A stretch of DNA of 64,000 nt from Aspidiotus rigidus (GCA_035079385.1 JAVHKY010000013.1:14010001-14074000); one strand, 5' to 3'. Positions 35,155 to 47,669 are shown, counted from the stretch's first letter. Program-made: numbers and translations. The notes: a model not told the origin generated them from the letters alone.

Positions 35155-35911
35155 CTTCTTCTTGTATTTATTGATTCATTGATAGTTGATATAAGAGAAA
35201 TAATATTATGAAAAATGAAAGAGGAGATTGAAAAATTCTGTCGATTGATTTATTCAAAAACTCTAATACCTAATTACAATTGGAGACCTTTCTGATGCCA
35301 AAAGGGTGTTCGTCCCATAAGAAATACATTGTGTGGAGGCCTTTTTGCTAGATACGTCCTCAATTGGGCTTACAATGCCCTTTGCTTCTCAACGCTGAAG
35401 TGTGATAGGAGCGCGCTCTGACGGATGTACGGCTCGAATGCCAGTTTTACACATTCGGGTAGGTCGCTATCTAATAAAAATAAGTCACGCTGATTGCTGC
35501 GGTACGCACCGTGGCACAGCCCGCGCCTTACCCGCGCATGTGGTGTTATTTCATCAGCCGACTCATTCATCTCAAACCTAGTCAAATTCATGTGTTGTTA
35601 TCAGTACATGATATATTTTAGTCAGGAACTAGTTGCTGGCTTTTCATCAATTCATTTGTTACTTTTATAATTTCAACTGTGGCTGTAAACGATGGCTGTT
35701 CAATCGTATCAATGTATTTCTTTTCTGAACCCCTGTTGACGATAGGAATATTCTAATGCCAAAAGAAACAGCTTGTGAATTGCACTATAGCATCAATTAC
35801 AAAAGCTGTTTACTCTTTCAAGGGTCAAGTTGCCAAATTCACGATTGAAGAATTACTTCTTCGGCAATCCACTTGGCTGAATGAAATTCATTGTTATGCT
35901 CAACTCGTGAG
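35155..35911. other. upstream of SUPV3L1, no further gene supported
   Basis: Contains a minus-strand 73-codon ORF (35370-35591) in a locally GC-richer stretch; no domain is recognised and it may be a relic. The 5' UTR and promoter of SUPV3L1 should lie in the last few hundred bases. Confidence 0.4.
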
Positions 35912-38900
35912 ATGTTACGTTCCTTAAAATGTACGTTCTGTTCTCATATTACTCGAAGTTCATTTTCTAGACTAACGGCTGTACACAGATCACACAAAAA
36001 ATGGCTATCTGTCAGTCAAGCCGTGTGGCGATCAAAATCAAACGATCAAGATTTATCAACTTTATTCGTACCAGTCCCTGTAAAACCGAATCCAGATGAT
36101 ATCAATGTTGGCGCTGAGCTGACCGGCAGTTCTTTGAATACTAACGATGTGGTCCGAGTACTCAATGGATTCTATAAGAACTCAGATATCAAGGTTATAT
36201 TATCAGAGAACGGCCTTGACAGTAAGTATTTCAATTTCGTTCGAGCATAGCCTATGTATTTTCCCATTATCGTTTGTTCGATTCAGCCTTTTTTTACAGA
36301 TCGTCTCCAGCATCAGGTATTCCTTGACTTCCGAAAGTACTGCCTAAAAGTGAACAGTTTACCAGTGGATCTTCATGTCATAATAAACGACATAGTTCAA
36401 GGAGCCGGACACGTCACTGATATTTTACCGTATTTCATGAGACATGCTAAACAAATGTTTCCCCACCTGGACTGTATAGATGATTTGAAAAAAATTAGTG
36501 ATCTCCGCTCCCCTGCCAATTGGTGAGTGCGAAAGTACAATATCAAAACTAAGTTCGTTTTAGAGGCCTATCTAATACCTTTTGATTTCACATTAGGTAT
36601 CCTGAGGCTCGAGCCGCTGGTAGGAAATTATTCTTTCACGCTGGTCCAACGAATAGTGGAAAGACGTACCACGCTTTAGAGAGATTTTTGAATGCCAAGT
36701 CCGGAATCTACTGCGGTCCATTGAAATTACTTGCCGCTGAAGTTTTTAGAAAAGCTAACGACCGAGTAATTATCTGCCTTATTATTATTCGGAATACTTT
36801 GGTTTATGGATTCACTTGTCATTTCTCTTTTTAAATAGGGTACTCCTTGTGACTTGATTACTGGAGAAGAACGTAAATACGCTAAATCTGTTGATGAACC
36901 GTCTACTCATGTTTCTTGTACCGTTGAAATGGCGTCCATGGTTAACAAATGTAAGTATCGTACCTCTCGAAAATTCTTCGTTTTGACTTCGTTAAAAAAT
37001 AGATGTGTTTTATTGTTTGATATGCTCCCAATTAACGAAATTGTATTCGTTCAATTTTACATAGACGAAGTAGCAATTATTGATGAAATTCAGATGATGC
37101 GGGATCCTAGTAGAGGATGGGCATGGACGAGAGCTTTACTCGGGCTCAATGCGAAAGAGATCCACGTTTGCGGCGAAGTAGGAGCAATAGACCTCATTAA
37201 ATCCTTAATGTTGACGACTGACGAAGAGTGTGAGGTAAATGTTGAACTACACGTACCTCATCATTTCTACAGAATAAAATGTTTTAAACAAGTGTTTCGT
37301 ATTTCAGATTTTCAAATACAATAGATTAACGCCTTTAGAAATTGAAAATCACGCGGTCTGTGATTTAGATAATATCCGCGATGGCGACTGTGTCGTATGT
37401 TTTAGCAAAAACGATGTCTACTCGGTAAGCGTTTCGGTTTTCGGTAAATAATTATACCGTTCAATGGCTAAAATCCTGAATTTCAACAGGTTAGCAATGG
37501 TGTTGAAAGCAGAGGTAAAGAAGTAGCTGTAATTTATGGTAGCCTTCCTCCTAATACGAAACTCGCTCAAGCACAGAAATTTAACGATCCTAACAGTTCT
37601 TGTAAAGTGCTAGTTTCTACGGACGCCATAGGCATGGGATTGAACTTGTGAGTCAAAAATTATAAAAAGTGGTCAGACGATAGAACAGACGAGCGTCGTC
37701 ATTCACGATGCCATCGTTCGTCGGATGCTGAAGACGTTTCTTCGGGACAGTGGTCCCTATTTTTTTGCCATTAATGTGAAAATCTGATGTGAAAACTGTT
37801 ATTATTGCTTTTTTCATTTTGTTCAGGAGTATACGAAGGGTTATATTCTACTCTCTGATTAAGCCTAATATGAATGAAAAAGGTGAGAAAGAAATGAACA
37901 CTATCTCGGTCTCTCAAGCTTTACAAATTGCTGGTCGCGCTGGAAGATATGGCACTCAATATCCCAAGGTACGAGTGAGTTTGCCCGAGATAACAGCTGT
38001 AATAAGATACTTTCTTTCATGTTTGAATATATTTTCAGGGTTTTGTGACCACCTTCAAACCAGAAGATTTACCGACGCTTAAACAGCTATTATCTCAAAC
38101 ACCAGAACCTATAGATCGAGCTGGTATTCACCCTACAGCCGAACAAATCGAGCTTTATTCCTATCATCTACCTCAAGCTACTCTAAGCAATTTAATGGTA
38201 CGTTCCTATCATTTCTTATTCTCAGTGAAACGCGACTTTTCGGTTTCTTGTGCGAGTAGAACCGTAATAAATAATTTGCGGATAAACCTTGCCAAGTGCT
38301 GAAGACACGTAAATTTATGGAACGTTTTTCAATTTTCATGTTGCAGGAAATTTTTGTGAATTTATGTACCGTAGACGATTCTCTATATTTTATGTGTACG
38401 ATAGAGAGTTTTAAATTCGTAGCGAATCTTCTACAAGATGTTCCTCTACCGTTACGAGCACGATATGTGTTCTGTTGCGCGCCCATTAATCAAAAGATGT
38501 CTTTCGTTTGCACAATGTTGAAAAAAGTAAGCATCCTAATCTGAAGAAATTGTCGGTTGTAAATGAGGTACCGTAATGACATACTTCCATTTTTGCAGTT
38601 TGCAAAACAATACAGCTTGAGTGAACCTATGACGTGCGAATGGATGGCCCAAAATGTATGTTGGCCGTTGAGTGTGCCAAAAAACATCATGGAGCTTGTC
38701 CACTTGGAAGCCGTATTCGACGTTTTAGATTTGTATCTGTGGTTCAGGTAAAAATTTCTTCCGTCCTCTCGCAGAATTTAGTTTCCAAACAATACTTGAG
38801 TCACGGTATTTCTACTGTTTTAGTTATCGTTTCCCCGATATATTCGTACACCCAGTACCTGTTCGCGAAATGCAGGCAGACTTGGATTCGAAGATACAGC

Positions 38901-39427
38901 AAGGTGTGCTACAAATAACACGATTGTTGAAGAATTCGGGAAAATTGTCGACGCCTCACATCGAAGAACCGGATTTACATATAACTGAAATCACCAAAGG
39001 TACTGTGTTTCTGAAGTTTCATATGCTTGCCTCCAGCCTTGATGATCTCATCAGTTTCCTCATTCTCATTTCTCGATTTTTTCCCGTGTTAGATGAGCTC
39101 AGAAGCTCGGCTTCGAGTGTGAAGGGCGAACGATTGACCGACAAATTGTTATCCCAAGGTTTTCTCACGTCTAATATGTTGAAGCAACTTGAGCAAGAAT
39201 GGATGCAGCAGGTAATGTGAGGTTCTATCGGTTGGATCTAAGCCAGGAAGTCACCTACAGTAAACGCCTTTTCTCATTTGTTCTAGAAAAATAATATTAA
39301 AGACGAGAAGAAATCTTCTCAACAAAACCAAAATTTATCGTCTTCATCGAATCCTCCAAAATCATCATCTCTTCCATCAGAACCGCGACCACCTCCACCC
39401 AGAAGAATGAAACCTAAGAAAAAATGA
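35912..39427 (+). CDS. SUPV3L1: SUPV3L1 (SUV3) mitochondrial ATP-dependent RNA helicase, 774 aa
   Basis: Fourteen coding exons: 35912-36221, 36300-36522, 36597-36765, 36839-36950, 37065-37234, 37308-37424, 37490-37647, 37827-37968, 38039-38197, 38347-38526, 38599-38747, 38824-38999, 39093-39211, 39287-39427; 2325 nt, in frame throughout. The N-terminus is basic and serine-rich, as expected for mitochondrial import. Walker A GPTNSGKT is at residues 194-201, the DEIQ box at 278-281 and motif [10 protein letters not shown] at 453-460; the C-terminal SUV3 domain and the MLKQLEQEW block follow. The family unwinds RNA with polynucleotide phosphorylase in the mitochondrial degradosome. The ATG at 35912 is the first in the frame. 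The 93-nt intron at 39000-39092 is itself open and could be read as coding. Confidence 0.96.
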
Positions 39428-39592
39428 GTGATATCTACTTAGTAAATTAGGAGTATCTTGCAGACGGACTCTCATTCCTGTATCATTCATATAATTATTA
39501 TGAAAAATTAAAAAAGTATGTTTTTTTTTATCGTTTTAAATCGAATTCGAAGTTTCATGGATGTTGTGCGACTCATCAATAATGGAATACGA

Positions 39593-40954
39593 TCATACAA
39601 TTTCCACTTCAAAAGATCCGATTGATGAAATCTCGCTACGTAGTTTATCACCCGACTGAAAAACGAAATTAATTAAAACCTGAAATCTGAAGTGTTCAAT
39701 CATCTACCATCGGAATGTTACCTTTAAAAATTCTTTTGGATCTCTGAAAACACCGACACCACCAGGCGTTCCAGTCAGTATTACATCACCAGGAAGTAAA
39801 GTAAATAGACTGTGAATAAACACGAAAAAAACATCATGGATTTTCGGAATTCGAGCAGAAAAATCAATTCGGAAGTCAACTTACTCGGACAAGAAAGACA
39901 CTAGTTTATCGATACGATGGATGAGTTCTTTGGTATTGCTGTTCTGTTTACGTACATCATTAACGTAACATGATATCGTAAGATCATGAGGATCACAGAT
40001 TTCATCTTTGGTAACTATTGTAGGACCCAAGGGACAGAACTGATCCATACTCTTGGCTAGACAATAAGAAAGAATCGGACTCAGTACCTATGATCAGGAC
40101 CTTGAATAGAAGTCTAAGAAACATACCTACGAGCCACTGGCCATTGTTCCTTTTTGGTGTTTGCCAGTCTCTAGCCGAAATATCTTGAGCAGCGGTATAA
40201 CCAAAAATGTATTCGTATGCATCCTCCAGGCGAACGTTTCTAGCTTTCTTACCAATAACTACAGCTAATTCCACTTCCCAATCGACGGCCTGTGAGAAAA
40301 CTATCGCTTTATAGAAATACTATATCAATAATTACTTTCAAATCCCTAAAACTATAGCTAAGGTATCATCAATCGTTCACTTACCTTAGAATTAGAGGGA
40401 AGTTTAAGTTTATTATTTGGCCCGATTATGGTGCTAGGAAATTTTGGAAAGAAGAATGGTTGCTCCGGGTACGGTTTTTTTTGCTCGTCACAATGGTCCT
40501 TGTAATTTAAACCTACACAAATGACTTTATCTGGATTGGTTATCGGTGCAAGAATCTGAACGTCTTGAATATTGTGTATGTGATGTTTCTCTTGGACAAT
40601 CCTGGGTGATAAATTTCAATTTTGAAAAATTGTTGAAGATTGAACACCGATCAAATAGATAAGAGCAGTACTCTCGGACTAAGACTGATAGTATTTCTCG
40701 TGTCGTCTTTACCTTCGAAGCTTGTCGTCCACCTGTGCTCCTTGTTGTAGAAATCGTATCAAAGTATTTGGGATCTTCGGGTCAGCAGCACTAAGATCGA
40801 CTACAGTTTTTGCATTATCCGAAAGTACTCCTAAACTAGATGAATGTGAACCGCCTGCGACAAATTGAACAAAATGTAGACTCATGGACGCGGACGAATG
40901 GAAATGCTTCTGAAAGCATCGAAATTCTGTTTTTAAAAGTTTTCTGGCTAACAT
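39593..40954 (-). CDS. FAHD2: FAHD2-type fumarylacetoacetate hydrolase domain protein, 314 aa
   Basis: Minus-strand gene with six coding exons: 40954-40713, 40601-40385, 40289-40127, 40056-39885, 39809-39722, 39655-39593; 945 nt. The length equals human FAHD2A. A basic N-terminal leader ([12 protein letters not shown]) suggests mitochondrial import. The FAH fold shows [12 protein letters not shown], metal-binding acidic residues in [25 protein letters not shown], the [10 protein letters not shown] strand and [12 protein letters not shown] near the C-terminus. Family members act on acylpyruvates or oxaloacetate with Mg2+; the substrate here is not determined by sequence. Exon 3 ends WLV, with the split codon completed by exon 4. 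It converges with SUPV3L1, leaving 165 bp for both 3' UTRs, so the transcripts may overlap. Confidence 0.95.
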
Positions 40955-42154
40955 TTTTCCTCAGTTGCTAGTCTGTTTTAAACACGTTGTAAATAAAACT
41001 TTGTAATTAATAAGAAATTGTAGAACAAGATATCCTAAATTCCTAAATGATGGATTTAGCTATCCAATACCCGCGTATACCCATGAACTTGATACTTGAT
41101 AATTATCAAGGATCTACTTGATATACTGATAAGAAATGTACACAATTATTTATGTAGTATTTTTTGACGCCATATCCGAGAGATTGAGCGTCTGTGGCGC
41201 GCTGGTATCCTATGCTGGACTGATAACACGGAGACGACTTTTAGGTGCTTTTAGGGTAGGAATACGACCACGGCTTACTTTATATAAGGCCGGAAGTAGA
41301 AAATTGCAACCACGGTACATTATAGAGGTATTGACACGAACGTATATTTCGCATGAGGACACAACTGTAGGTGCGCTAGAGTCGTGCCCGAAAAGGGGAT
41401 TCGGCAAAAATTGCCATAAACCTGTATAAAACTAAAACGGGCTGTATCTTTGTCAATGTTGAAAAATACAAAAAAGTAGTAAGAGCATTTTTTTGATTAT
41501 TTTCATTCATAGAATAACCTAAAAGAAGCAAAAATTAAGATTTCAACAATTTTCTATAACATCCCCTTTTCAGGCAGCTTCCAAAAATGGCCACCACAGT
41601 TTTCATAGAGGGCGCCTACTTTGGGTCCTCATGCGATTAGCCGTGTTTGTTACTGTCGCCTGAGTTGTGTCAGTTGATATAATCTACGCTAGGAGCGTTG
41701 CAAGGTATTACTAAGCATGAAAACTACATGAATACTAGGTAATGTAAATTCATCAATTTTTAAAAATTCGTAGAGGAATCAGGTATTAACCTAAAAATCT
41801 GAAACCGGGTACGAATAGACAACTCACCATGCTCTACTTATTTAAAAAAAAATTATCTTCTTAGGTGAATTTCTTCACCTTTTACAACCCTTGAAAATTT
41901 CGTCAATATTAGGGTACCTCCGGTAAGGTTGCGACACAGGTGGGGTGTGGAAGGTATTCAAACGATCGCTGCGAGCGTAGCGGAATTCCGTATGAATTAA
42001 CACAATTCGTGCGACAGAAATTCTTCGTTGTGTCCACTATAATGTACCGTGATTGCAACAGTGCAGTGGATTCGTTCGCGATAGACATTTGGGTGTTCCT
42101 ACGGTGCGGTGAGGTTGTAGGAGGTCAAGGTGTTTGAAAAGAGGTGTGCTCAGC
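40955..42154. other. intergenic with an old, weak inverted repeat
   Basis: Includes the FAHD2 promoter side. A segment around 41304-41337 (CACGGTACATTATAG) is inverted at 42030-42060, suggesting a decayed foldback or MITE across about 41140-42130. No gene is supported; the ORF at 41136-41429 has no domain. Confidence 0.4.
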
Positions 42155-42633
42155 TTAAGGGCAGGCTCTACCTCGTTACTAACACATGCAAAATACACTG
42201 TAAATACTTGAAACTATGCAACCTGCAGTACACCATGGGAAAATATCCTGGAATACTAATTACAACTTGAAATTAGCTCCAAATCTCTCGAAACTTTGTA
42301 ATAAGATGATACATGACACTATCAAGACCGGAAATTAGTTAATAATCGCTAGTTTCAATTATTATTAGATCAACAATCGAATGAAAACAAGGATTATTCG
42401 CACGTTATCAGTTGAAAGGAGCGATACTTCTCACGAAAGAATAACGTTATTTGAAGAAGTATAGGTGTTATAAACCAATTTGCGGTGTTTTTAGAACCTT
42501 CAACTTTTGATGTACCAAGTTTCATATAATTTGGTGCGCATTTCAAGTCGTAATTAGTATTCTCCGTAACGTGTTTGTGTTCCCACGGTTCTGTGTGTTC
42601 TTGTGTTAGTAACGAGGTAGAGCACGCCCTTAA
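42155..42633. mobile_element. TTAA-flanked MITE, piggyBac-like
   Basis: Starts TTAAGGGC at 42155 and ends GCCCTTAA at 42633. The inverted ends of about 30 bp include CTCTACCTCGTTACTAACAC. TTAA target duplication is the hallmark of piggyBac-type elements. The interior of about 420 bp lacks a transposase, so it is non-autonomous. Confidence 0.75.
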
Positions 42634-43000
42634 TGTAAACAACAAGGCGCTACATCAGCTGATCTCCATTTAAAACCAGAGTATTGCAGCCAGCCGAAAG
42701 CCGAATTCAGCCAAATTCCCGGCCATTAAGCCGAAAGCCGAAAGCCAGCTTTATGTTTACTCTTGGAAGCCGAAAGCCAAATTCAGCCGAATTTTTTCGG
42801 CTGATTTTCGGCTTATTTCTCATACGCGCGAAATGACATGACGTGTGACACGCAGTTCTCGATCTTGTAGGCTGTAGTCTGTATAGCAGGCTAGCAGTAT
42901 CGATCTGAACTGGTGATCCCTGTTATCAGAGTCTGCCTGTTATAACTAGTACTATTAAATATTAATCGTGTTTTTGACATATTGTCTGCACTCTGTTGCG
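42634..43000. repeat. AGCCGAAAGCC-rich stretch
   Basis: 42680-42830 carries many copies of AGCCGAAAGCC and ATTCAGCCGAA variants, a relative of the repeats at 32.9 and 33.7 kb. The rest is unremarkable. Confidence 0.5.
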
Positions 43001-43703
43001 ACGAGAGGGTGTGCGAAGTATTAATCGAAAGTCTCCTCGTGCCTTATCAATTCATTTCGTTTGCCGTATGCCATACTTGGAGTAAGAGGTTAGTAAGAGT
43101 GATGCCGCGGGACTTTCAAATATTTTTGTACTTCTAGGACTTGAAATTTTTCATTTTGAATTCTTGGACTTGGAAATATTTTCAACTGTTGGACTTGGAA
43201 TTATTTTCAAATTATGGGACTTTGAAATATTTTCAACTGCTGGACTTGGAATCATTTTCCAATTGTTGGATTTTGAAATATTTTCAAATTATGGGACTTG
43301 GAATTATTTTCAACTGTCGAACTTGAAATTATTTTCAAATTGTGGGACTTTGAAATATTTTCATATATGTGTGAAATTTTTCATTTTCAATTCTTGGACT
43401 TAGAAACAAGAAGTATGAAAATATTTTAAAGTCCAACAATTGGAAAATAATTCCAAGTCCAACACTTGAAAAATTTTACAAGTCCATTTATGAAAATACT
43501 TCAAAGTCCCCCCTCCCCCCATTGGAAAATAATTCCAAGTCCAACAGTTGAAAATATTTCCATGTCCAAGAAGTACGAAAATATTTCAAAGTCCTGCGGC
43601 ATCACTCTTACTCGCCTCTTACTCCGAGTATGACATACGGCGAACGAAACGAATTGATAAGGCACGAGGAGACTTTCGATTAGTACTTCGCACATCCTCT
43701 CGT
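43001..43703. mobile_element. foldback element 2 with exact 8-bp target duplication
   Basis: Terminal inverted repeats of about 130 bp begin ACGAGAGG and include GTGCCTTATCAATTC and GTAAGAGTGATGCCG(C). The interior is a run of roughly 27-bp words (GGACTTGGAAATATTTTCAA and complement). It is flanked by the direct repeat CTGTTGCG at 42993-43000 and 43704-43711. An 8-bp duplication fits hAT or P-type elements. No transposase is present. Confidence 0.85.
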
Positions 43704-43855
43704 CTGTTGCGTGCTTGTGTTGTGTGTATTCCCGGGCCCCGGCGATTTTCAAAATGGGTCGTCATAAAGAATCGACAACCAGATTAAAATCATATTGATC
43801 GGGAGAAAGAATAACTTGTGCCACTTCCAATTCCAAACTCATTTTTTCATATGTG

Positions 43856-44262
43856 AATAGACTAAATCGCCGTGACGTCATTCACGGACATTCACTGATA
43901 ACAAGGCGATGTTTGCTCCGCAATGACTTACCCCAACTTACGCGTAAGTTCAAAACAAAAAAAATGCTCCATAAGAAATACACGGGAACGTTTCGATCTT
44001 ACGTTCAGATTTGAAAACAAGAAATAAGTTAAGAACCGCAGGTACATTTTCAAAGACATGAGAACTTCCTGATTCTAAATATAAACACGTAATTGCTTAC
44101 TTATTTCCAATTTTTTAATTTGAGCGTATGATCGAAATGATCCCTGTGTATTCTTATGGGAATCGATATCCTACTTTGAACTGATACAGTATACTATCGC
44201 ATTCTCTCGATTCCTGTTATCAGTAAATGTTCATGAATGACGTCACGGCGATTTAGTCTATT
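43856..44262. mobile_element. MITE with 48-bp terminal inverted repeats
   Basis: Ends read AATAGACTAAATCGCCGTGA inward on both sides (43856 and 44262) and continue through TGACGTCATTCA to about 48 bp. The interior is about 310 bp with no coding potential. It sits just beyond the point where the second segmental duplication loses homology. Confidence 0.8.
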
Positions 44263-44558
44263 GAATTCAATGAATTGATCTCGAAAATTTTGATGCTCAA
44301 ACCTCAAACTTACACGCTTCCCTCAGAAGCAGTCTGGCTTACCATGTTTTCGGCTTTCTGCCTCGTTTGTCAGTTTGTCACTCAATCCACAGAACACAGA
44401 TTCATATTTTTGTTATACGTTTTTCATTCCCTGGTTGCAACAAACCGACAACAAAATTTGATATTGGTATCTCAAGAACAGGTGTTGAATTTTATTTTTC
44501 GCTCACAATCAATTCTGACAAAGTGCTTATGCACCATTTTAAAACTTTGCATACTCAC

Positions 44559-44667
44559 ATTCAATGACCTCCGAGACTTTTACCGTGCAATAATGATTTG
44601 TTTCCACGTTGACAAACGTTAACAAAATTATTGAAGTTCCGAGTGTTAAATTTTGAACTCCCATCAT
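44559..44667 (-). pseudogene. orphan signal-peptide exon of the 149-aa secreted protein
   Basis: The minus-strand ATG at 44667 opens a 36-codon exon matching exon 1 of the gene at 58408-59070, with the start, signal peptide (MMGVQNLTLG, then a hydrophobic core) and a GTGAGT donor preserved. Homology ends before the position of exon 2, and no second exon is seen between here and the MITE at 44262. It is either a truncated copy or an exon now spliced to something else. Every base difference from the intact copy changes an amino acid or the length. Confidence 0.6.
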
Positions 44668-45936
44668 TTCTTATCTACTTCAGACCAGCAGTCCAAATCT
44701 GTGAGAAAGAGAATGAATACAACTAAAAAATATTTGAAGAAGTGCGTTTAAATTTTAAGCTTTTGCGTTGGTTCTCTTGCATCATTTGTTGCTTTTGAAT
44801 AAGCTCAGGAATGAGGCCTCTTTGAAGTTTAAGAATTTTGTCTAGTGGAAAGACTAGATTTTTTATTTCAAACGACCGTTATTTAACCATTCTTTTGAAA
44901 ATTCGTGAATGCAAAGGTCATTTCTCTTGTGAAATCCAGCGTAAAAAAAAAAAAAAAAAGTTTATATTCTGGTAAGCTGCACAGTATTGCTATGTCATAT
45001 TTTTTGAAAGGATAAGCGCCCATGCGTCATCTCCAAACTTGGTTATGATGCGTCTGGAGTCACCGTTAACAAGGAGAGTCTAGAAGAATATAAAATATTG
45101 CATTAAAACAATATATAAACTGTGTGCAATTACCCGCTAATGGTAGCTTGTGATTTGTAATACAATTTTCAAATTCTGTTTATCTGTGATAGAGAGTTAT
45201 AAACTGAAACAAGAATAAAAAAAATTGTCAATACCTAATGATGAATAAATAATAATTGTCTACAATAAAAAAACAAGTTGTCGCTTTCTACAGAGACCCT
45301 TTTTAATTTTCTTCATTTTTTGTTTTATAATACACTTTTTGCTTTTGAATTTCAATGTAGGTAGGTAGATGAACTACCGGAGCAAGAATTGTGATTATGA
45401 AAATAATGATTTAAAAAAAGATTTAAGCTTTTATACCCGGTGAAAAATCGGTAACCCTATAAGATGCATTTTCAATGGGAAAAAATTAATCAATTTTACG
45501 ATAGTGGATACGATTTGGAAAATAATATGAATGAAAAATTTGACGAGTAAGAATGAAAAGTATAAAAAAATAGTATAGGTACCTACTGCAGGCCACAATC
45601 TGATACCTAAATTCAAAATCAGAAATTGAAACGTAGAAAAAGTAGAACTCCGTAGAAGTATTCTCGGAGGTACTCTGAAACTTTGGAAATGATGAGTGCT
45701 TGCACCTCAATTTTTCTTTGATTTGAACAAAAACAAATTCAAGTACCTACACTTGTACTAACGATATAGGTATTGTGGCTACTAGAATAGAATTTTTTTC
45801 CAAACTTCAGAAGATATGCACAGCTTTTCTTTTCCAAACACATCCGACGCACTTGAACTCACACAGACGGGATGGCAAACGCTCAGATTTTTCCTTTGTT
45901 CGTTTTTGTAATTCTCCGTCTTCAATATTTCGTTTT

Positions 45937-46105
45937 AACAGGGAACCAACTTGTTTTATGGGCGGCTTTTTGAGAAATTTGCCGTGCGCCGTGTGCCGTC
46001 CAGCAAAAAACTGGGAAAAATTTCGACTCTCGAGCTATGTATATATGATAGGAGGGGGACTTAATAAAATTTCGACTCTCAAGCTATATATGATAGGAGG
46101 GGTTA
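45937..46105. repeat. AACAGGGAACC / CTATATATGATAGGAGG repeat, copy
   Basis: Begins TTTTAACAGGGAACC, then GCCGTGCGCCGTGTGCCGTC, then two units of ATTTCGACTCTCGAGCTAT...GATAGGAGG. It is the same family as 54589-54980 and 56966-57335 and is absent from the paralogous site near 60260, so it inserted after the duplication. Confidence 0.7.
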
Positions 46106-46945
46106 TTAGCACGCTAAACCGTGATAAGTGTGGATTCGGATCAGACGGCAAATTAACATTGTTTCTTATGCATATTTTCAGTTTTCTGTCTTTATTTTCG
46201 AAAGTAACTTACAACATTATTCAAAAAATTTTATGAAATAGAATTTATTTTCTCTTTGAAATCCTATCAGATAAAACCTATTTTAGATGTTTTATATTGT
46301 AAATTTCAATCTCCATAAGAATAACGTGTAATTTGCCCTCTATTCGGACCGGGCAGCGCTGGCGTCGCGCAAAATTTTTGAATTTTTTAAAATCTGTTAT
46401 TTTCATCTGAAAGAAAATTTTTCGCTCTCTAATTTTGTTCCTTACGAGTGCACTCCTAAATTCATTATTTTTGGAGAAATTGAAGAAAAACTAAAAAATC
46501 ACCTTCAGTGTTGAGTCACGATTACCTTTTGCTTATCAGTACTTTCTACGTATTTTACACAGGCGACTATACAATATGCCCGGTCCGAATCTCGGTTTTC
46601 AATTGAAATTATGACGTCATCTGCTAACGGACAATTTCATTTTGTTTCTTTTTTTTGTCATCCTCTGATCCGCCTCTGAAATCTCAAAAAGAACGTGCGA
46701 AACAAAACAAACAGACATGAAAGAAATGAACGGTCGTTCACGTTCATGTTCATGAACTTAACCATCGCTTCTTGTGATAACATGGTAAGTCACTCACTTT
46801 GGAACCTAGAGGTTAAAGTCTTACGTTCCAGCGAAAAAGAATTTTATTTCAGAATAAGGCTTTGAAATGCAGGGCTGAGAACCAGAATCGGGAACTAAAA
46901 TGAGATCTGGAACCGGAGCCTTTATAAATGGGTGCCATTTAATGC

Positions 46946-47669
46946 TACGGCAGAATAGAGAGTCAGTACGACAAAAACAATAGGTTGTACGCCAGCATAA
47001 ATTGACTAACGACAAAAAAAGTGAATGTACGTCAGAAATTTATGTATAACGACAAATGAATGTAATCACGACAAAATGTAGGCTTATACGACTAGTAATA
47101 TTATTGTACACCAACTTCGGTACGGCAAAAAATTGAATTTTCACGATTAAAAAGATGTTTCGCGTAATTCATCCAGAACGACAAAAAAACTTCCGGAACA
47201 TCGCCAGATCTAATTCATACAGAAATGTATCAAATAAATGTACTTATCAATTAATAAACATTTTAAAAAAGTTACTGAATAAGTAGAGCCTGCTTCGCTA
47301 AAGCTGGCCTCCCCCTTTTACGTTTTTGACCAAGTGGTATTAATGTTGCTTCTAAGGGAGGTACCACCAATTTGAGACGGATTTTCATTCCCAGGTAGTG
47401 CTTGCACGTGTAGGATTTGCTGAACACGCGACAAGTGCACCCACTGGCCATGCTGATCTTCCATATCTTGCACTTGAAGCGAACAAATTCGGTGAAATCC
47501 GCCCCCTTGTCTGACTACACTTTTTAGTGTCGTACAAGTACTGATAAATTGTCGTTCTAACACGTTAAATTGTCGCATATGATCTGGCGTATTTCAATTA
47601 ATAAACTGTCGTATGGACACTCTATTTTGTCGTAGAGAAGTTGTCGTACTGACACTCTATTTTGCCGTA
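46946..47669 (-). mobile_element. Mutator-like element 3, internal deletion, SWIM tail retained
   Basis: Terminal inverted repeats begin TACGGCAGAATAGAG on the left (TACGGCAAAATAGAG on the right). They are arrays of short units ending in TACGACAAAA, TTGTCGTA and the like (46946-47180 and 47510-47669). Minus-strand 47277-47480 encodes the end of a MULE transposase: a SWIM zinc finger (CTCRVFSKSYTCKH) followed by a basic QKRKRGRP tail and stop at 47277. The catalytic domain is missing. TTTATAAATGGG occurs on both flanks and may be the target duplication. Confidence 0.7.

Larger units (their letters stand above)
44440..46860. repeat. segmental duplication 2, copy 1
   Basis: Collinear with about 58850-60950: shared blocks at 44570-44760 and 58970-59160, at 45290-45880 and 59680-60240, and at 46308-46345 and 60498-60535. 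Copy 1 carries an extra CTATATATGATAGGAGG-family element (about 45937-46105) and lacks exon 2 of the secreted gene. Apart from the exon below, no gene is recognised. Confidence 0.75.

Noticed and set aside
35370..35591. 73-codon minus-strand ORF upstream of SUPV3L1
   Set aside because: Starts with a plausible ATG, but there is no domain, no splice evidence and no neighbour support; kept only as a note.
39000..39092. Reading this segment as SUPV3L1 coding sequence
   Set aside because: The translation is hydrophobic and unlike the family, with a T-rich tract before a TTAG acceptor and GTACTG donor. Removing it restores the expected length and motif spacing.
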